A DNA stretch of 64,000 nucleotides from Streptomyces althioticus (GTDB lineage: Bacteria > Actinomycetota > Actinomycetes > Streptomycetales > Streptomycetaceae). This document shows positions 34,844-43,070 of the stretch, piece after piece. The DNA lies in NCBI GenBank assembly GCA_014649355.1, contig BMSW01000022.1, positions 1 to 64,000 of the forward strand, given 5' to 3'. The notes beneath the pieces are model-generated. The model worked only from the letters and a program-made list of their open reading frames with translations, was not told where the DNA came from and did not search any database. Position 1 is the stretch's first letter, and every line of letters begins with the position of its first letter. The translations under genes and the position numbers were made by a program.

Positions 34844-37761
34844 CGGACACCGTCGCCGCCGTCCTGGGCGCGGTCCGGCTGAACACCGCGACCGTCACCC
34901 AGTACCTGTCCTCGCAGTCGTCCCTCGCCGCCTCCCTCACGGGGGACGGCGAGGGCAGGCGCCGGGTCGTGCTGCTGCGGTCCGCACCGCAGTGGGACGG
35001 GCCCGCCGAGCCCGTGTGGGGGGAGGGCCGCACGGCCGGCGTGGCGGTCGCGCCGTCGCCGCTCGCCGTCCACGAACTCGTCCTCGACCACCTGGCGGGC
35101 CGCCGCCCCGGCCCCGCCGTGCTGGTCGTCCTCACCGACCGGGAGCAGAACGAACTCGACCCGGCGATCCTCGCCCGCGTCCACAAGCTGCGCATCGACA
35201 CGGTCGACAGCTGGGACGTCGTCCGCGAGGCGTTCGGCGCCCGGCAGATAGACCCCCGGCTCAAGGACGTCAACTGGGCCGCCGAAGCACTCCTGGACGC
35301 CACCCCGCCCGGCGGCTGGTCGGCCGTGCCCGGCGGCTGGCTGTCCCGCCAGTACGCCCTCACCGCGCTCGCCCAGCGCCGCCTGCGCCTGGGCCGCTAC
35401 GACACCGAGGGCGGCACCCGCCGCCCCGGCGACGACCGGCTCGACGCCCAGGCCCTGCTGCACTGGTCGACCCGGCCCGGAGCCCCCGAACGGCTCCTCG
35501 CCCTGCGTGGCCCCGAACGCGCCGGACTGGCCGCCTTCCTCGGCGAGGAGGACCAGGCCGGCCTCGCCGGACGCGCCCTGCTCGCCCTCGTCGACGCCGA
35601 GCGCGGCGCGGACGCCGCCGCCTTCGGACTCGTCTGCGCGGCACTGTGGCAGCACGCCGAGCCCGCCCCCGAGACCTACCGGGCCCGGGGCCGCGCCGAA
35701 CGCTACTTCGGCGACCAGCCCCCGGCGACCGGCGACCGGCTCGACGCACTGGTGACCGTCTTCGGACGGGCCGCCGAGGAGTACGTGACCACGCTGCTGG
35801 CGGCCGGGCACCGCACCGGCGGCACCGACGCCGACCAGGCCCGCGAGGCACGCCGCACCACCGGCATCGTGCTCGACCGAGCCTCCGCCCTGGCCCGGCA
35901 GTTCGGCGCGGAGGAGGCCGTGGCGGCGAGCCCCGTCCTGCGCGGTGGACTCGAGGCCCGGTTCACCGCCGTCGGCCAGGCCCTCGCGTCGGGCGACACG
36001 GCCGCGGTGGCGGATGCCGTCCGCCGCCTGGAGGACCACCGGCTCGCCACCGAACCGGAAGAGGCCGTCCGTATCGAGCGCGCCCGCATGGGTCAGCGCC
36101 TCGCCCGCTGGCTGGCCACCGGCCCGTCCACCGACGCCCTCACCGTCGCCGACGCCCTGCAGTGGCACGTCGCCGAGACCGGCTGGGTGGACCTCGCCCT
36201 GGAGCACATCGAGGCCGGCGGCGACCCGGACCCCGTCCTCAAGGCCGCCTACGACACCCTCGGCACCCGCGTCAGGGACCGGCGCCGGCAGAGCGACGCG
36301 TCCTTCGCGCGCTCCCTGGCGGCCTGGACGGAGGCCGGCACCCAGCCCGGCTCCATGCTCACCGTCGAGACCTTCCTCGACCGCGTGGTCGGCCCGGTCG
36401 TACGGCGCGGGGAGGAGCGGCGGGTGCTGCTGCTCGTGCTCGACGGCATGAGCGCGGCCATCGCCAACGAACTCGGCGAGGAACTGCGCCGCTCCTGGGC
36501 CGAGTTCGACCCGCTGCCCGAGGGAAACGCCCCGCGCCGACGGGCGATGGCCGCCGCCCTGCCCACCGTGACGGCCGTGTCCCGCACCTCCCTCTTCGCG
36601 GGCACCCTGATGAAGGGCACCCAGGCCGACGAGAAGCGGCTCTTCCCCGCGCTGAAGCTGTGGGGCGGGGCCCCGGCCGCCGTGTTCCACAAGGACGACC
36701 TGCGCACCGAGACCGCGGGCGACACCTTCGGCCCGGCGCTCACGGAGGCGCTGGCCGACGGCAGGACCCACGTCGCCGTCGTCCTCAACGCCATCGACGA
36801 CCGGCTCGCCAAGGAACAGAAGCTCGGCGACGGCGCCTGGCGGATCGACGACGTGCCCGGCCTGCGCGACCTGCTGCGGGTGGCGGCCACCCAGGGCATG
36901 GCGGTCGTCCTCACCAGCGACCACGGACACGTCGTCGACCGGCACGGCACGAAGGTCGACCCCGCCGCCGACCCCGCCTCCGCCCGCCACCGCCTGCCCG
37001 GCGGCGGCCCGCTCGCCGAACGCGAGATCGCCCTCTCCGGGCCACGCGTGGTCTGGCCCGAACCCGGCGCCTCCGTCGTCGCCCTGTGGGACGCAGACTC
37101 CCGCTACACCGCCCTCAAGGCCGGCTACCACGGTGGGGCATCGCTCGCCGAGGCCACCATCCCGGTGCTGGCCTTCCTGCCGTTCGGCGCGGAGCCGCCC
37201 AAGGGATGGCGGGAACTGGGCGACCAGCGGCCGGCCTGGTGGGCTCCGGAGGAAGCCGGCAAGGCACCGCTGCCGGACGGGCACGCCGCTCGGCCGGTGA
37301 CCGCAACGGCCCCCGCCCCCAAGAAGCCGACGGGCAAGGCCAAGAAGGAGCAGGCAGAAGTCGCCCGGACGCACGACACGCTCTTCGACGTCGCGCTGAC
37401 GGCCGGGGGAGACGACGCCCTCCTCACCCCGACCGTCGTCTCCCGCACCGAGACGCTGGTGACGGCACTGCTCGACTCGGAGACGTACCAGGCGCAGCTC
37501 GGTGGCCTGGCCCGCAAGCCGCAGCAGGAGCAGGTCCACAAGGCACTCGCCGCCCTGCTGGACGCGGGTGGCACCCTGCCCGTGACCGCGCTCGCCCAGC
37601 GCGCCGGCATGCCCGTCACCCGGGGCGACGGCTTCGCCGCCGTCCTGCGGCAACTCCTCAACTACGACGGCGTACAGGTCCTGGAGACCTTGCCGGACGG
37701 CCGCACCCTGCGGCTCCACGAGGCGCTGTTGAGAGAGCAGTTCGCCCTCGGAGCCGGCTGA
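34840..37761 (+). CDS. pglZ: BREX-2/Pgl alkaline-phosphatase-superfamily protein PglZ
   Basis: A 973-residue protein that defines BREX systems. The PglZ domain spans about 520-790: LLVLDGMS with Asp535, then SRTSLFAG and the metal-binding TSDHGH (694-697). The N-terminal half is helical and the C-terminal 120 residues resemble a winged-helix-like region. The start is within the pglY stop (ATGA). A bidirectional terminator follows. In S. coelicolor PglZ is toxic without the methyltransferase, so its balance with PglX matters. Confidence 0.95.
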   Translation: MTDTVAAVLGAVRLNTATVTQYLSSQSSLAASLTGDGEGRRRVVLLRSAPQWDGPAEPVWGEGRTAGVAVAPSPLAVHELVLDHLAGRRPGPAVLVVLTDREQNELDPAILARVHKLRIDTVDSWDVVREAFGARQIDPRLKDVNWAAEALLDATPPGGWSAVPGGWLSRQYALTALAQRRLRLGRYDTEGGTRRPGDDRLDAQALLHWSTRPGAPERLLALRGPERAGLAAFLGEEDQAGLAGRALLALVDAERGADAAAFGLVCAALWQHAEPAPETYRARGRAERYFGDQPPATGDRLDALVTVFGRAAEEYVTTLLAAGHRTGGTDADQAREARRTTGIVLDRASALARQFGAEEAVAASPVLRGGLEARFTAVGQALASGDTAAVADAVRRLEDHRLATEPEEAVRIERARMGQRLARWLATGPSTDALTVADALQWHVAETGWVDLALEHIEAGGDPDPVLKAAYDTLGTRVRDRRRQSDASFARSLAAWTEAGTQPGSMLTVETFLDRVVGPVVRRGEERRVLLLVLDGMSAAIANELGEELRRSWAEFDPLPEGNAPRRRAMAAALPTVTAVSRTSLFAGTLMKGTQADEKRLFPALKLWGGAPAAVFHKDDLRTETAGDTFGPALTEALADGRTHVAVVLNAIDDRLAKEQKLGDGAWRIDDVPGLRDLLRVAATQGMAVVLTSDHGHVVDRHGTKVDPAADPASARHRLPGGGPLAEREIALSGPRVVWPEPGASVVALWDADSRYTALKAGYHGGASLAEATIPVLAFLPFGAEPPKGWRELGDQRPAWWAPEEAGKAPLPDGHAARPVTATAPAPKKPTGKAKKEQAEVARTHDTLFDVALTAGGDDALLTPTVVSRTETLVTALLDSETYQAQLGGLARKPQQEQVHKALAALLDAGGTLPVTALAQRAGMPVTRGDGFAAVLRQLLNYDGVQVLETLPDGRTLRLHEALLREQFALGAG

Positions 37762-37768
37762 CCACGCG

Positions 37769-37809
37769 GCTCGGGGTGCCTCCGGATTCGATCCCGAGAC
37801 ACCCCGAGC
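37769..37809. terminator. bidirectional terminator between pglZ and the CBS-HEPN gene
   Basis: Perfect 10-bp arms GCTCGGGGTG (37769-37778) and CACCCCGAGC (37800-37809) lie in the 66-bp gap between convergent genes. Confidence 0.8.
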
Positions 37810-37827
37810 GGCGAGCTGCCCCCTACC

Positions 37828-38880
37828 TCACGACGCGAAGGCCCGCAGCACCTTCGCGAAGGTCGTGAGATCGTCGATCATCTCCTGCGGGAGCGGCTTC
37901 TCGTCGAAGTGCGCGATCCTGTTGCGGATGTCCTTCACCCGCTTCAGCAGGCCGACGAACTGCTCCCGAGGCATGTTGGGCCACTTCAGCGCCTCCCAAT
38001 TGCGGTCGGCGCGCTCGGCGAAGGACTGCTTCGTCTGATCGCCGTCCAGGAGCCGCAGGTAGTCGCCGAACATCAGGTCCGACACCTGGCCGGTACGCTG
38101 CTCCGGCTTCTTGTTCGTCTGGACCGCCTTGATGGCCTCTTTGTCCAGTGCTGCGCCCAAGCAACGGCGCAGCAGGGACTCGATCTCGCCCACGATGAAG
38201 AAGGGACGCGCCGCCCCTTCGAAGCGGTCCGTCACGTCCGCGGCGGTGACGATACCCGAGAAGCAGCCGTCGTCGCCGCGGACAAGCAGGTAACCGTGTT
38301 CGCGGATGCTCGGGAGGACGGCGAAGAATTCCTGCCGGGAGTCGAAGACGGGTAGCGAATCCTTCTCCATCGCGTTGTCGAGGGTGGCCTCCTTGCCCGC
38401 CTCGTACATCTTGGCCACCGATCCCCACGTGACGACCCCGTGGACCTGCGCCATGCCGGTGGTCACCGGGATCTGAGAGAAGCCCTTGGTACGCATCAGG
38501 AAGGTCGCCTGTGACAGCGGCGTGCCCGGACCCACGGACATCAGGCCGCGCCGCGCGGAAGGGATGTCGCCGAGCAGCAGTCGCTGCGGTAGGGCGTTCG
38601 AGGGCAGGGCCTCGTCCGCTTCGTCGGCCTCGCCCTCCGGTTCCGGGGGCGTACGCTGTGCAGGAACGGCTGCCAGGGACACGACGTCGACGGTGCTGCG
38701 CAGACCGCAGACGGCGAAGTCCGGCAGCGTGGTCAGCCCGGCATCCTTGAGTGCCTGCGAGATGTGGTGCACCGTCCGGTGATCACGCACCCTGACCTTG
38801 AAAAGATCGAGGATCTCCTGCACGGACACGGTCCTGCCCTTGAGCGTGGCCACGTCCCACTCGTGCGGCCTGGTCGTCAT
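37828..38880 (-). CDS. CBS-pair protein with C-terminal HEPN-like domain
   Basis: A 350-residue protein in three parts. Residues 1-75 are an N-terminal region (VQEILDLFKVRVRDHRTV) that looks DNA- or protein-binding. Residues about 105-235 form two CBS motifs (GFSQIPVTTG...VHGVVTWGSV and HGYLLVRGDDGCFSGIVTAADV), usually adenine-nucleotide sensors. Residues about 240-350 are helical and contain RNRIAH (Arg319, Asn320, His324), the RNxxxH signature of HEPN ribonucleases. It overlaps the stop of the DUF262 gene by ATGA. The arrangement suggests a nucleotide-gated RNase controlled with the DUF262 protein. The HEPN call rests on one motif plus helical context. Confidence 0.72.
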   Translation of the reverse strand: MTTRPHEWDVATLKGRTVSVQEILDLFKVRVRDHRTVHHISQALKDAGLTTLPDFAVCGLRSTVDVVSLAAVPAQRTPPEPEGEADEADEALPSNALPQRLLLGDIPSARRGLMSVGPGTPLSQATFLMRTKGFSQIPVTTGMAQVHGVVTWGSVAKMYEAGKEATLDNAMEKDSLPVFDSRQEFFAVLPSIREHGYLLVRGDDGCFSGIVTAADVTDRFEGAARPFFIVGEIESLLRRCLGAALDKEAIKAVQTNKKPEQRTGQVSDLMFGDYLRLLDGDQTKQSFAERADRNWEALKWPNMPREQFVGLLKRVKDIRNRIAHFDEKPLPQEMIDDLTTFAKVLRAFAS

Positions 38881-40694
38881 CGGGCGTCGCCCTCCGGCAG
38901 GTCACGGAGCATCGTCCTCTTGCCCATGGCGGAGTGCACGAGGTCCTGCAGTTGCTTGGAGCGGTCGCGGTAGAAACGCTCGTAGTCGTTCTCGCGCAAG
39001 GCGTCCGGATCGATGAGGTGGGTGGTCAGGACGTCGTCGAACCACTCGGGGCGCATGTCGGACGCGGCGATCATCGTCGCCAGGTACGACGACGGTGCCC
39101 CCGTCATGCCCATCGCGGCGCGGTAGGACAACGGAGTCTTGTTCACGATCGAGTTCGTCGGCAGATCACCGCTGTTGCCTCGCCGGAACCACGTCTTGGG
39201 GAAGATCTGCCGGATGTCCACGCCGTACTCGCTGAGGCGGCCGGGACTGAGCGGCGCACCCGTGTAGTGCCAGTCCACCGCACCCTGTTTGATCAGCAGG
39301 GCATAGATGCCCTTGTAGGCCGCGCTGTTCCGAGTGGTGAGGGTGTCCAACCGGTCGGCGAAGAAGAACGCCTCCGTGACGGTCTCGGGCGCCCTGTCGT
39401 CGTGTGCGATCCAGGGGACGAGCTGCTCGACGTCCTTGGTGAAGCGTGTCTCCGTGGACCCGCCGTACATCTCTCCGAGGACCCCGCACCAGTACCACTG
39501 CTCGATCCTCTCCTCCGCTCCCAGGCCGTCCATCCTCGTGTCCAGGATGGCGCGGACAGCCGCGAGCGGGACGAGCTGCGTCTTGTACGGCAGATCGGCC
39601 GGCCGGACGATGCACTGACGCTCCAGGAAGTCACCCACCCAGGCGAAGGCGTCGGCGAGCTTGGGCGCCAGGCGTACGAAGTCAGCCAGGGGAAGGTCCA
39701 GCAGGTCGCGGCGTTTGCAGGACACGGTGGTACCGAGTCCTTCCTGCTTGCGCTCCCAGGTGCGGACAAGCGCGATGGCCTGCAGGAAGTCGATACTGCT
39801 CAGGCCGTTCTCCAGGCCACTCTCGACGCGGCCGAAGACTGGGTACTTGGCGGTCAGCTGCTGCTTGATCTCCTGCCAGACTTCCGGGAGCTGGTAGTAA
39901 TCACCGGTCTCCTCCACGTAGTCCCGGTCACCGGCGTACGTCGCGGTGAGCAGCTCGAAGACGTTCAGGGGGACGCCCCCCGTGTTGACCCGCTCGAACA
40001 CCGCACAGACGGCGTCCATGGAGGTGGAGGCGGCCAGCCGGATCATCGGCACCTGGAAGGCACGGACCTGCTGGAGCACCGCCTCGTCGAACTGGCCCCA
40101 CAGGTCCCAGTTCCGGTCCTCGTCCGCCTTGATGTACGCCTTCTTCCACTCGTTGACGCGCTGGGCGTCGAAGACGAAGTGGAGGGGGAAGAGGCCGGCC
40201 GCGCACTCGGCCTCGGTGGTGCTCAGGTCCAGCACGACTGTCCGGTTGAAGTCTGTTCGCAGCACCTTGTCGGCCGGGACCGACACGATGGCCTCGTCAC
40301 GATCGGCGGAGGGCCCCACTGCCTTCGCGATGTCGACGTAGTACCAGCGCTGGATGGCCTTGCCTCGGGCGTCCGCTGTCTCCACCGGGGCGTCCAGCCA
40401 CAAGGACTGGAAGAGCGAGGTAAGGCGCTGCTGCCCGTCCAGCAGCAGGAGGTCGGCCTCCGGGTCCCCCTCCGGCTGGGCACCGGTGAGGGTCCGGGAG
40501 CGGAACCGAGTGGCGCCGCCGGTCTGCAGCGTCATGACCACGCCGAGCGGATAGTCCAGTGTGACCGTCGCGATGATCGCCCGGATCCGGTCGTCGTCCC
40601 ACTTCCAGTTACGCTGGAAGTCGGGCAATTGTAAGGAGCCCGAGGCGACTTCCGCCAAGACGTCCTTCAGTTTCACGTTGTCGAGGGCTGCCAT
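38877..40694 (-). CDS. DUF262 (GmrS-like) protein with degenerate C-terminal HNH region
   Basis: A 605-residue protein. The N-terminal DUF262 fold has LQLPDFQRNWKW (21-32) and the nucleotide-handling DGQQR (86-90) seen in GmrS and BrxU. The C-terminus matches the DUF1524-type HNH nuclease region found in such proteins (SIVNKTPLSYR), but where the catalytic histidines normally precede IFPK the sequence reads DIRQIFPK (Arg495, Gln496), so the nuclease looks dead. The start at 40694 follows GGAG. It is coupled to the CBS-HEPN gene, which could supply the missing nuclease activity. Related GmrSD/BrxU enzymes act on modified phage DNA and are found in BREX islands. Confidence 0.85.
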   Translation of the reverse strand: MAALDNVKLKDVLAEVASGSLQLPDFQRNWKWDDDRIRAIIATVTLDYPLGVVMTLQTGGATRFRSRTLTGAQPEGDPEADLLLLDGQQRLTSLFQSLWLDAPVETADARGKAIQRWYYVDIAKAVGPSADRDEAIVSVPADKVLRTDFNRTVVLDLSTTEAECAAGLFPLHFVFDAQRVNEWKKAYIKADEDRNWDLWGQFDEAVLQQVRAFQVPMIRLAASTSMDAVCAVFERVNTGGVPLNVFELLTATYAGDRDYVEETGDYYQLPEVWQEIKQQLTAKYPVFGRVESGLENGLSSIDFLQAIALVRTWERKQEGLGTTVSCKRRDLLDLPLADFVRLAPKLADAFAWVGDFLERQCIVRPADLPYKTQLVPLAAVRAILDTRMDGLGAEERIEQWYWCGVLGEMYGGSTETRFTKDVEQLVPWIAHDDRAPETVTEAFFFADRLDTLTTRNSAAYKGIYALLIKQGAVDWHYTGAPLSPGRLSEYGVDIRQIFPKTWFRRGNSGDLPTNSIVNKTPLSYRAAMGMTGAPSSYLATMIAASDMRPEWFDDVLTTHLIDPDALRENDYERFYRDRSKQLQDLVHSAMGKRTMLRDLPEGDAR

Positions 40695-40795
40695 GTGACT
40701 CCACTCCCCGCCCTGATTCCTGTACGGAGAGTGATTCCAGCAGCGCTCTGTGGTGCCGGTCAAGCCGGTTGGCAGATACGCGAGGGCGCCCGTTC

Positions 40796-41527
40796 CTATC
40801 GGGTTTCCGTCGAGACCGGGTCGAGATGGAAGAGGCACTGGACGGCGTTGAAGTCGCCCACCTCGGCGACGAAGCGGAACTTGTCGCCCACACCGATGGC
40901 AGCGGGCACGTCCTTGCCGGTCAGGCTCAGTTCGGCCACGTTGACGTCCTCGTACTTGAAGGCCGGGCCGACCGTCGTGTTCGGCCCCTTGTCGCCGGGG
41001 CCCAGAAGGAAGTCGTAGCGGGTCTTGTAGTCGCCGTGGGGTGTCATGTGCACGATCGAACCGTCGAAAGAGATCGTCCGGCCCGCATACTTGGTCGCGA
41101 AGTCCGCGTTAGCGGCGTCGCAGGTGTCCGCCTTCAACAGTGCCGCGAACTCCGAGTTGTTCTCCGGCGTGATCACTTCGACGGCCGCGCGCTCGGCTGC
41201 GGGCGGGGTCGAGGTCGGCGTAGCGGAAGGCTCCTCGCTCACGGCGGCCGAAGGCTTGGCCGCCTCGTCCTTCTGCTCACCCCCGTCGCTGAGTGCGGCG
41301 GCAGTGGCGATGACGACGGCGATGATCGCAAGTACAGTGGCTCCCGCGCCGACCAGTGGCCAAGGTATCGGCTTCTTCGGCCGACGGAAGGTGAGGGTGG
41401 AGCGAAGCGTGCGCTGGGACTGCTCGACGAACTCCCAGCCGTCCTTCTGCATCCTGGAGATCACCAAGCCGTCGGTGCCGCGAACGGTCTGCACGGTCTT
41501 GTACTCATACTTGATCTCGTCGGCCAT
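40796..41527 (-). CDS. DUF4839 membrane-anchored protein
   Basis: A 243-residue protein. The N-terminal 50 residues (EYKTVQTVRGTDGLVISRMQ, then LRSTLTFRRPKK) form a small cytoplasmic domain. One membrane helix lies at about 55-78, followed by a Ser/Thr/Pro-rich linker and an outside domain with NNSEFAALL and ISFDGSIVHM typical of DUF4839. It lies 101 bp upstream of the DUF262 gene on the same strand, so it may belong to that operon, and is divergent from brxD. The function is unknown. Confidence 0.75.
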   Translation of the reverse strand: MADEIKYEYKTVQTVRGTDGLVISRMQKDGWEFVEQSQRTLRSTLTFRRPKKPIPWPLVGAGATVLAIIAVVIATAAALSDGGEQKDEAAKPSAAVSEEPSATPTSTPPAAERAAVEVITPENNSEFAALLKADTCDAANADFATKYAGRTISFDGSIVHMTPHGDYKTRYDFLLGPGDKGPNTTVGPAFKYEDVNVAELSLTGKDVPAAIGVGDKFRFVAEVGDFNAVQCLFHLDPVSTETR

Positions 41528-41720
41528 GTGCCACGCCCCCCGAATGCGCTGTCACCCCAACTGCCCCGTGATCATAAGGTACTGAGGTGGGAGCTCCGGC
41601 ATCATCGGTGCACCATAGGGCGCGAATGCGGAACCTGAACCAACGGGCACTTGTCCACATACCGGGCAGCATGGTCTCTTCGTCCTGGCAGAGATGCGAG
41701 GAGATGGAACACTGTTGCTC

Positions 41721-43070
41721 GTGAGCACCACCGGATCCAAGCGTCCCGCACAGGTCAGCGCGGCCCGCCGCCGTACCGTCATCGATGCCCTGCGCCGCGG
41801 GGCCGTACCCGAGAGCGGGCTCGACCTGCTTGCCACCGGGCTCGACCGGTTCGAGGCGGCCCTTGACGCGGAACTGGACGCCGTCGCGTCCGGCGGGTCC
41901 GTGTTCAAGGCCGTGCGCGGTGAGTACGGATCCGGCAAGACCTTCTTCACCCGCTGGCTGGGGGAGCGGGCCAAGCGCCGCAACTTCGCCGTGGCCGAGA
42001 TCCAGATCTCCGAGAACGAGACTCCGCTGCACAAGCTGGAGACGGTCTACCGGCGGCTCACCGAGCGCCTCACCACCTCCAGCTTCCCGCCCAGCGCCCT
42101 GCGGCCAGTGGTCGACGCCTGGTTCTACGCCCTGGAGGAGGACGCTCTCGCTGCCGGCGCGACCGAGGAGGAGCTGCCCAGCGAGGTGGAGAAGCTGCTC
42201 GTCGCGCGGCTCGCAGAGGTGTCCCGGCATGCCCCCTCCTTCGCCACCGCCCTGCGCGGCTACCGGGCCGCCCTCGCCGCCGGCGACGAGGCGACCGCCG
42301 CGGCTGTGCTGGCATGGCTCGGCGGCCAGCCGCACGTCGCCGCCTCGGCCCGCCGGTCCGCAGGCGTACGCGGCGACCTGGACCACTTCGGGGCGCTGGG
42401 CTTCTTGCAGGGCCTGCTCACCGTGCTGCGCGACTCCGGGCACACCGGTCTCTTCGTCGTCCTCGACGAGGTGGAGACGCTCCAACGGGTCCGTTCCGAC
42501 GCGCGGGACAAGGCGCTCAACGCACTGCGTCAGCTCATCGACGAGGTGCACTCCGGCCGCTTCCCCGGCCTGTACCTCGTCATCACCGGGACGCCGGCCT
42601 TCTACGACGGCCAGCAGGGTGTGCAGCGCCTGGCTCCGCTCGCCCAACGGCTCGCCACCGACTTCACCACCGAGCCGCGTTTCGACAACCCTCGCGCTGT
42701 GCAGATCAGGCTGCCCGGCTTCACCCAGGAGTCTCTGATCGGTCTCGGCGTCACCATCCGGGACCTGTACGCGGACGCCGCTACATCGCCTGAGCGCGTC
42801 CTAACGGTCGTCGACGACGCCTACGTCGCCGACCTTGCGCGGGCCGTCGGCGGAGCCCTGGGCGGGAAGGTCGGTGTGGCGCCCAGGCTGTTCTTGAAGA
42901 AGCTCGTCGGGGATGTTCTCGACCGTGTGGACCAGTTCGACGACTTCGATCCGCGACAGCATTACAAGCTGACGGTCGCGAGCAGCGAGCTCACCGACGT
43001 GGAACGCAACCTGGCCGCCACGGTTACCGGCGGGTCCGCGTCCGCCGACGACATCGACCTGGAGCTGTGA
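41721..43070 (+). CDS. brxD: BREX system ATP-binding protein BrxD
   Basis: A 449-residue P-loop ATPase (BREX-2 BrxD). Walker A GEYGSGKT is at 67-74 and Walker B VVLDE around Asp249; ITGTPAFYDGQQGVQRLAPL follows, conserved in the family. GTG 41721 (VSTTGSKRP) fits the family start; ATG 41694 in the same frame is the alternative and neither has a strong ribosome site. It is followed directly by brxHI with overlapping stop and start codons, so the two proteins are probably made together. It is the third block of the Pgl locus. Confidence 0.92.
   Translation: MSTTGSKRPAQVSAARRRTVIDALRRGAVPESGLDLLATGLDRFEAALDAELDAVASGGSVFKAVRGEYGSGKTFFTRWLGERAKRRNFAVAEIQISENETPLHKLETVYRRLTERLTTSSFPPSALRPVVDAWFYALEEDALAAGATEEELPSEVEKLLVARLAEVSRHAPSFATALRGYRAALAAGDEATAAAVLAWLGGQPHVAASARRSAGVRGDLDHFGALGFLQGLLTVLRDSGHTGLFVVLDEVETLQRVRSDARDKALNALRQLIDEVHSGRFPGLYLVITGTPAFYDGQQGVQRLAPLAQRLATDFTTEPRFDNPRAVQIRLPGFTQESLIGLGVTIRDLYADAATSPERVLTVVDDAYVADLARAVGGALGGKVGVAPRLFLKKLVGDVLDRVDQFDDFDPRQHYKLTVASSELTDVERNLAATVTGGSASADDIDLEL

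Noticed and set aside
34672..37719. 1015-residue minus-strand frame opposite pglZ
   Set aside because: Same kind of shadow; no recognisable fold, and pglZ is coupled to pglY by an ATGA overlap.
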